Part shown: positions 57,057 through 64,000 of the stretch, in pieces
Layout of the letters: each line of letters starts with the position of its first letter
Position numbering within the stretch: the stretch's first letter is position 1
From: Ramazzottius varieornatus
Lineage: Eukaryota > Tardigrada > Eutardigrada > Parachela > Ramazzottiidae
Direction: 5' to 3'
NCBI GenBank assembly: GCA_001949185.1
Contig: BDGG01000004.1
Location: forward strand, 3,753,777 to 3,817,776
Length of the DNA stretch: 64,000 nt
Made by a program: the position numbers and the translations under genes
Notes under the pieces: model-generated
Seen by the model: only the letters and a program-made list of their open reading frames with translations
The model's database searches: none
What the model was told of the DNA's origin: nothing

Positions 57057-57817
57057 ATGGCGGAGAACGGGGAGGATGCTGGAGAAGCGATGGATGTCGA
57101 GAACGGAGAACAGCTGAAGGTGTCCTACGAAGATCGTCTGCTGTTTATCACACCGATTGCGAAACCGATGGCTAGCAAGAAGCTTACGAAGAAGATCTAC
57201 AAACTGATCAAGAAAGGTAGAAAGCTACTCATCCAGTTATCGCTTGGCTAACTGTGAAACCGTATATGTGGATACTGCTAGTAGCATTACTGTTCTGTTG
57301 TCCACAGCCAAAAAGCAGAAGGGATTCCTCCGTGCCGGCCTCAAAGATGTATCCACTAGGATTCGGAAGGGAGATCGAGGGTTGGTGGTGCATATTAATG
57401 TTCTTGTAGTTGCGTATGTCGTGGATTTGAGAATGGTCAACTATCTGCTACTTGTAGGATAGTCATCCTTGCAGGAGATGCCCAGCCCATTGACTGCATG
57501 TGCCACCTTCCCTGCGTTTGTGAGGAACTGAACATTCCTTATTGTTATACTCCATCCAGACAGGTATTGCGATTATGTTATTTAAGATGCATAATTATAT
57601 GCGGGACTTGGGGATTCTCAAAGCCCAGCACGAAAAGTTGTTTCTGACAGTGAGGTATCGGAATTTAGCCAATGTCCATTATATTATCCAGGACCTCGGT
57701 TTCGCGATGGGTACCATGCGGAAAGTCATGATGATGCTGATTCTCCCGCACGATGATTACAGAGAGCTCTACGACAAAGCCGCAGCCGAGATCAAGGACC
57801 TTCCTATGCCACACTGA
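57057..57817 (+). CDS. NHP2: H/ACA snoRNP protein NHP2
   Basis: An L7Ae-family RNA-binding protein of H/ACA particles, which guide pseudouridylation and, in vertebrates, belong to telomerase. Four exons: exon 1 from 57057 ([50 protein letters not shown]), exon 2 from about 57312 ([20 protein letters not shown]), exon 3 from about 57459 ([31 protein letters not shown]), and the last exon from about 57691 ([18 protein letters not shown] ... [11 protein letters not shown] at 57815-57817). The K-turn binding core ([16 protein letters not shown]) is intact. Joining phases are consistent, and length is close to the usual ~155 residues. Start chosen because AACATGGCGG opens the acidic N-terminus seen in the family. 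Confidence 0.95.
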
Positions 57818-58196
57818 AAGTTTGAGGACCACCGGGCACTTTGAGTGTTTGAGATGCACTCCAAACGTACGTGAGTTGCTACAGTTCCCTTCGCTACCTG
57901 TACCAGTCGGGCTTCTTTTTATTCATTTGTTTGCGACGTTGGAATTTCTGGCGATGTGAAGCTCGTAACTGTCACTGCAGTTTATGTGAAGTGAAAGTCA
58001 ACTCTGTTGAACTTCATCGCAGAGGTACGTTAGCTTGGCATACCGTACTTATGTTTCTCGGTTAATTCAACATTGTTAGATATTGCGGTAAAGACGACGA
58101 CGACAATCTGTTTTGCACGTTACAAAGACATCAAACACTGATGCTAGTTACTTTCTGGTGGTTGGCTGTGTACTGCGTTCGCCACCTCGATAGTTA
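57818..58196. other. Intergenic region after NHP2
   Basis: 380 bp, presumably the NHP2 3' UTR and the promoter of the next gene. Nothing else is recognised. Confidence 0.35.
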
Positions 58197-59152
58197 TGGC
58201 CAAAAGCTGGCAGATTCCTCTTTTCCTGCGCCGGTTGACAGTTCAACCGTATTTCAGTTTGCTCACCAATGATCAGGCCTTCCTGTGCTGGGTAACATCA
58301 ACTATGGTAAGTGGTTTCCCGTCCCGTCCGCATTCCGGAAATTCAAAGGATGATTACAGTACAGTATATTATACTCTATGTTTGACAGGCGGTAGCATTG
58401 CTGACATTGTTAGTCTCGCTCTTCGAGCTGCATCTCTATGCCATCGTCAAGAACGATGTCACTTACCACGGGAAGTGGGGTATGAGCTATGAATTCGTAT
58501 ACAGCGGAACCCCGGCTGGTAAGGAACAAAAACCACAATTTCGATTTGAGCGTTTTCTCAAGTTTGTAACATGTAGTGACGTTCTGCAGTCCGAGAAGCG
58601 CTCATCTTTTTTTGCATCCTGTCCGCTACAGTAGCTTCCGCTTTGTTCATCGCCTCTGCTTATGTCTACAAACAAGGAACTGTAAGGTGGATATCGATTG
58701 TTTTGAAGCTGGAATTTTGACGACAAGCGATTGCTAATTTCCCAGGCTACATTTTCCCAGACTCCATCTTTGCGGAAGGCAGGCTGTTCACGGACTTTCG
58801 TCTACCTGGTCTCGTCCTTGAACTTTCTGGTGTTTCGGACGGCGGCATCCCTTTTCAGTTCTGTTGTCAATGTGAGTCTGTTTATAATGTGCAAGCTTGT
58901 AAGTCATATCTATCAAGCGCTGATGATACATTTTGGAAACAGATTCAACGGTGTTCTTGTCGGTAGGATCCTCAGTATACTTACTGGACTATTACTGGAT
59001 TGTTGAATGCGGCACTAATCATCTGCCAGGTGATTGAAGTCTTGTTGAAACGGAGAAGAGTAGCAGATACCTGCTGTCAAAAGAACCGTTCTCGCCTTCC
59101 AGATGGGTTCTCGTACATGGCAATATTTACAAATGTCCCACAATCTTTATAA
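58197..59152 (+). CDS. Small multi-pass membrane protein, unidentified
   Basis: A predicted protein of about 190 residues from five exons with good splice signals: an exon from 58197 to 58311, one starting after TTTGACAG at about 58389, one after GTTCTGCAG at about 58590, one after TTTCCCAG at about 58745, and the last after CTGCCAG at about 59031. Hydrophobic segments include FLCWVTSTMAVALLTLLVSL, ALIFFCILSATVASALFIAS and TFVYLVSSLNFLVFRTAASL, so three or four membrane passes are likely. The tail is basic and Cys-containing (LLKRRRVADTCCQKNRSRLP) and ends NVPQSL at TAA 59150-59152. I do not recognise the family; a MARVEL- or DRAM-like four-pass protein is one possibility. A second frame in exon 1 is also open, but it gives less hydrophobic continuity. 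Confidence 0.45.
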
Positions 59153-61100
59153 TGTAGGTTTACAATACTCTGATAAGTTGGACTCACTATCTTGAGCTTG
59201 CCTATGGTCAGCAACCCCGGAGTTGCACGAGATCGGTATGTCGAAACAAGCTGTCGATCCCTCCAAGGCCACAAAGTCAAAGTTTCACCTTCTTTTGTGC
59301 AGAAAGGATCTTTACTCGAAACGCGAAGACCAAATGAGTTTGGTTCTGCGTACCATGATAATGGCGCTTCGTGTGAAATTCTGGCAGCGGAAGAACTGGT
59401 CGTGCTGGCAGAGTTGCAAAGACCCGTTAGAAGTCTCGGATCGGACAACACATCGGAGATATCAGAGAGTCCTCTGCTGTTTCAGATTTCTTGTGATCCT
59501 GCGATTAAGATCCACACGGTCTGAGACCCCAAATTGCCCTGTTGTGCTCAATCGTCCCAACGGGCCGACAACTTCTGCAGTTAAAGGCAAAGCTTGTTTT
59601 AGCTTGACGTCTCGTCGCGGACCCGGAACCGCCCTGACGAGCGCCCTCTGTATGGTTTCGACCCTTGCATTGTCAAGACAGCTTATGCTGATGTCATGCA
59701 GTGTAGTGGATGTACCGGGAGAGTAATTTGTGTCGGCCTGCCAAATTCTGCCTTTCGCAGCGCAGTTTGTCAGGCCATTCCATGCTTTGTCCCGGTATAT
59801 CCATGTCGATTACGATCATGCATCTCCCGTTCTGAGTTCTAACTACTTCCGCCGCTCACTGTCCGTGGATTCTGAGCTCCATATCACTCTACAACCTGGT
59901 TCTCGTGCTGCTGTATTCTCTTCTGCTTGTTCGATGAATGTCAAATGTGTAAACGTAATCCGCATATCTAGGCTTGCAGGATCCAGAACTGCGTCGTGAT
60001 GCATCCATCCCGTTCAGATGTGGACTTTCCGGAAAACGGATCTGGAACTATCGCCGGAGATCACGGACGTACGCACGGGAGGTACGAGACCCAATTTGCG
60101 TGAATAAGCTTTACGGTGTATCCGACTCTTATCCGTCAATTACCATGTTTTAGCAGGAGGAACGTCGCGCGAGAAGGCCGCCACGGTCAGGACAGCAATT
60201 TCCGGTGTATGGATCACTGATCTTCGAATTACCTGTCTGATTTGCGCGCAGATTCATAAGTAAGTTATGGACGTAGGTGATGTATTTGCACTGACCGTAT
60301 TCTGTTGATATCCTGCGCCAGGAAGTACGTGGACCCAATCACGGTATCGGAAAAGGGCTTTTCGATTCGTTTGTGTACACAGAGCGTCTGCATCAGTTTG
60401 TTCTGTTGCTCTTTCCCCCACTGCCTAAGCTGTCTTCGGGTAATTGCCTGAAAAAACTTCCGGTGAGTGCTGTGATTAGACTGGGGATGGAAGAGGCAGT
60501 TGCTGCTGCTCTTTTCCCATCATCTCCGTCTAGCGAGGAAAGGCTCGGCCTGTACGTTTGGGTTAAATCTTCCCACTCCTCTTCACCTGGCCCGGTAATT
60601 TGACGCAATCTGCAGCCGTGTATTCCAAGTGCTAAATGATCCCAATTATTTCCTGGATACCTTGACCTTAACTTTTATTATCTTGCTGGTGGCGAAAGTG
60701 GTACTGCTATTTTCCGGAATTTTTATAGATGACATTACTATCCAAGGACTTAAATGGTGGCACTAAAGATCGCACCAGGACGATGGATGGAATAAGTACG
60801 CTTCGCATATGCACGGCTACGCCCACCACTACCCGGTTCCGCATAAATTGAACGGCGTCTCTTCGCGCAGGGATCAAGATCAACTCGAAGGTACATTAAC
60901 TAAAGTATCAGTTATTCCAGCGTGGGTTGGCTGGCTGTTCGGATCGTTGCCAATACCTAGAAAACGATTAGGAACCTCGGCGTCAACGGTTATAGTTCCG
61001 CCGTCATATCAGGTCTGTAAGTATGACTTTGCGGTTTTCGGAAAGGAATTATGCAAACAAGACTTCAACGAACCCGCTAACGAATGATTGTTTTGGTTTT
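59153..61100. other. Possible unidentified gene, exons unclear
   Basis: Plus-strand frames at 59204-59521 (from ATG at 59204; RRPNEFGSAYHDNGASCEIL, AAEELVVLAELQRPVRSLG) and at about 59970-60085 (QDPELRRDASIPFRCGLSGK, flanked by CTTGCAG and GTACGA) look protein-like. A hydrophobic stretch at about 60660-60720 (LTLTFIILLVAKVVLLFSGI) is also open. A competing frame at 59223-59999 is open with one stop. I could not connect these into one model or name a family. Confidence 0.25.
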
Positions 61101-64000
61101 GGCAAGAACGGTCTCCTCCATAAGTTAGTCAGGTGGGACAAAACGCTCCGAAAACCTGACATCGGACGACACGAAATTCTGACTTGCTCTGGAAGCAAGT
61201 CCGAAGCTAAGCTTGTCAAATTTTAGCTATGGATAACAGATACACTGGCTTACTCCCCGAAAGTGTTTGCTCTCCTTTACACTGAGCAACCACACAGAGA
61301 AAATCGGGGAGCTCGCACTCCGCTAAACTGGCGCACGTCTGCAGCTGCAACATCCCATCGTGTTTTGCGCTACACTACTTTACCAAAATTCTCGTGTTCA
61401 GAACTGAGTGTCACTCTTTCCGACATTTTTCTTTCTTTTGTAAGAATACTTGATATTTATTTATATCTCCGGCTGTTGACAGTAAAATGCAACAGTCAAC
61501 AGAGTTCACTAAGTTAACATTTCCCAGCACCAACCAAAATTTAGCGAGCAAATGATGTTAGACATTTTTCTTGTTTCCTGTTCTCGTCAGACAGATAGAT
61601 TTTACCCTTGAAAAATCGAGGAGAGTTTGCCATATAGATAAAGCATCAATTAAGTTTTGGACATCTGTACACGATGTCAGAAAGTATGTTTGAAGTCTTC
61701 TGTCAAAAACCGCAAAGTCATATTTACAGACTTGATAGTTAAGTTGGAGATGTTCTTTGCCTTGTTGTGGAATAATCGGAGGCTTGAGGTTTCTGCTCTT
61801 TGTGTTCTGACGACTGGAGACTGGAATAGTACGCTTCTTTGAAGAGACCGGTGTCTTGAAGACGCCGGGTCCTTCTTAAGGTGGCGTGACATCGTCGGTC
61901 CTCACTGCATTCCTTCCTTACTGACGATTTTGCTCTGACGTCACGGTCCCAAAATTTCAGTACGAGTACTTTTCAAGCCAGACTTTGCCGTCGTTCTCTT
62001 CAAATAGCCGAGATCCCTGGAGCATATGGAATACCCGAAGCGTCGATGGAGGTTTTGCGCATTGATCCGTCGGAAGCCGAGACGTGTGAGAATTTGAACG
62101 AATAATATGACGAAGAGGAAGTTTCGCATGATTTCTTGGGTTGTGCGTCATGGTTCGTTAAGCACACTTCTTGGCTAATCCGTCGTGACCTTCAGTGGAT
62201 TATTGCGGAGTAAATCTCAGTACCGATGCGATAGGAACATAATCGTGACGATGTGGTGTTACGGAATCTTGATTTCCCTCCAGCCCGGAGGTTGCTCGAC
62301 TTGTGCATGCAGGGACAGCTTTGCTGAGCAAGTTTCGCGGTTGACATGCATGCAGTTGCTTACAGACTCAGGAATTTCGCAACACCGTTTTTCCCGATGA
62401 ATACCCTAGGTAACTCATCGTTGCTTTAGGTGATCCGTATTGACGGTGCAGAGTTTATGCTTCGAGTTAGGAGGCCCGAATTTTTCATTGACAAAGTGAA
62501 ACGCACGAGTGTTAATATCGCGTATGGTCGGAAGAACCGACTAGCTGGTAGAAATCGTTAGTTTCGTAATCAGGAAGAATCACCGATAATTTGTGAATGT
62601 AAGGTGTTTAACGATCTGAAGATACGCTCCGATGTAGCCCCCGGCTCCGTGTATAATTTGGAAGTACTGAATGGATTGATTGAGCTTACACTGCAGTCGT
62701 AGTTTTCAAGGGATTTTCGATCACTGAATTGATGTCAGGCCAAGTGTTGTAAGGTTTTGGTCGACCCAAAAGAAAGGCGCTCGGGGAAGAGCTCAACGAT
62801 CGACTGTTTCGCTTTGTACGTCGCTGAACTCGAGGGTACTTGAGTCCGCTGTTTCAGTATACGAGAGGACACATCGATCCATCTTGTCGACGTAACTGTT
62901 CGGCACAGGGTCCGCTGAGCTCTTGGATGTGGGACGGGAGAGAAGCAGAATGCTCCATGTGTGTGCATATGAATACTGTAATGTCGAGTGGGGAAATAAC
63001 TTCTCTATCGCAACTCGTTCCCAATCAAACTCAATTTAGCCAGCTCGCGTTCCCAGTTTTTCTCCTTCTCCTCCTTCTTCTCTTTTCAGTCTTCTGTCCT
63101 CACATTGGGTTTGTGTCGGTGGACATTACACGTGGCAATGGAGTGCCGGGAGAAGGTTCTTCTCTCATCAGCTGCGGCGAACGTTCATAATCCAATACAA
63201 AATCAGCCCTCCAACCATATCCCTTTGCATGGCTAGTTTGTCAATAGGCCGGCTTTTCTTTCAATCGCGGACGCGCGCGCGCGGCTCTTGTTGCCAATTG
63301 GGAGTATCATGCAGTGGGTTCGTCAATACCACCACTCAGCGCGTGCTATATTGATGGCCGACAGACGAAAATCATGGGAACGGCAAGAATCCGCAAGATC
63401 AATGTTGACCATATCCGATAATGCTGAATCTTCCAATCTCGCGTTGTTCCCTTCTTTTTTCCCGATTGCAGAAAGCGAAGCGTTTGATGATTACGTAAAC
63501 GGCTTGATGCAGTACTTGTCGATACGAGTGATGGTACTGCATACTGCCGCCGGTGGTAGTAATTCATAATTAAGCCATTCAAGCGTAAGGTGCTGTCTGC
63601 AGTCGTCGTTTCAGTACTCACTCAAGTGCCAAAGGAGTAAGAGACAAGGAAGAAGGAAGAGCCCAAAAAGGGAAGAGAGGTCCTTGGCGGAGGCAAAGTT
63701 GACTTTGCTGTTTTGAGGAGGGTGCAAATTAAAATAGTGTAAATGGCTGTCGAAGAGCTAACTGGAGTACTCGTACCATACAATGTTTGACCAACCTTTT
63801 ACACATTGGCCTTCAAGTACAAGCCAAGCTGCATGGGGGAAGTGCCGCCAATTGGGAAGCTAGTTAGTGTGTTACGGTAGAAAGTCCGACATCGTCACGT
63901 AGCGTCTACACTCGAGTCCGCGCAAGTCTTGTCGTTCCCTTGGTCAGACCAGGAAGGCAACAGCTGCCTTCGGGACTTGCCTATCAATACCATTAAACAC
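61101..64000. other. 2.9 kb at the right edge without a recognised gene
   Basis: Open frames are short: 62151-61957 (-), 62840-63190 (+) with a hydrophobic run FPVFLLLLLLLFSVFCPH, and 63288-63569 (+). None shows a family signature. A (CG)n run of about 12 bp lies at 63272-63283. The segment may include the 5' or 3' end of a gene beyond the window. Confidence 0.3.

Noticed and set aside
61472-61501. Short inverted words CTGTTGAC ... GTCAACAG
   Set aside because: An eight-base stem occurs by chance in a window of this size, and there are no flanking repeats or duplicated target sites.
1-64000. CRISPR arrays, bacterial operons, ribosome binding sites, tRNA or rRNA genes
   Set aside because: The sequence is clearly intron-rich animal DNA. 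I saw no array of spaced direct repeats, and no tRNA B-box with a matching cloverleaf was found by eye.

Overview
The window is nuclear DNA of an invertebrate animal. Genes on both strands are split by many short introns (mostly about 50-90 bp, GT...AG). The products are conserved animal proteins: BTBD9, tetraspanins, cyclin E, the eEF1 gamma subunit, glycyl-tRNA synthetase, a GDNF-receptor-like surface protein and a PR/zinc-finger factor. Compact introns, about 45-48% GC and moderate divergence from vertebrate proteins would suit an ecdysozoan such as a tardigrade; that placement is inference, since no species marker is present. All gene models were spliced by eye from reading frame, splice signals and remembered family features.

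Layout. 1-12.3 kb: 3' part of BTBD9 (+), then two tetraspanin genes (+), the first with an unusually long first intron. 13-18.5 kb: UBLCP1 (-) and the dynein-2 intermediate chain DYNC2I2/WDR34 (+) as a divergent pair, then a PAAT/C10orf88-like gene (-). 18.8-24.4 kb is repeat-rich: a 2.35-kb DDE transposon with 147-bp terminal inverted repeats and a frameshifted transposase, an RGG-rich ORF, a LINE 3'-end fragment, and a 505-bp MITE flanked by TAA. 24.8-32.4 kb: eEF1G (-) and IMP3 (+) as a divergent pair, then cyclin E (-). 33.8-34.7 kb: an internally deleted relative of the DDE transposon. 37-48.3 kb: a GFR-alpha/GAS1-like receptor (+), a PR-domain five-zinc-finger gene (+), and the K63-ubiquitin protease ZUP1 (-). 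49.3-59.2 kb: glycyl-tRNA synthetase (+), a short symplekin-like gene (-), NHP2 (+) and a small multi-pass membrane protein (+). 59.2-64 kb holds no gene I can identify.

Themes. Several genes serve RNA and protein production: IMP3 (U3 snoRNP), NHP2 (H/ACA snoRNP), eEF1G, GARS1 and the symplekin-like 3'-end factor. They are housekeeping neighbours rather than an operon. The most distinctive structure is a family of roughly 95-115-bp near-palindromes (conserved core CCAAGTGGCGCAC) with six copies between 30.2 and 47.3 kb; five lie inside introns of cyclin E, the PR/zinc-finger gene and ZUP1, three of them within 4-35 bp of the 5' splice site. A second unexplained repeat of about 0.4 kb occurs twice, at 27.4 and 53.0 kb.
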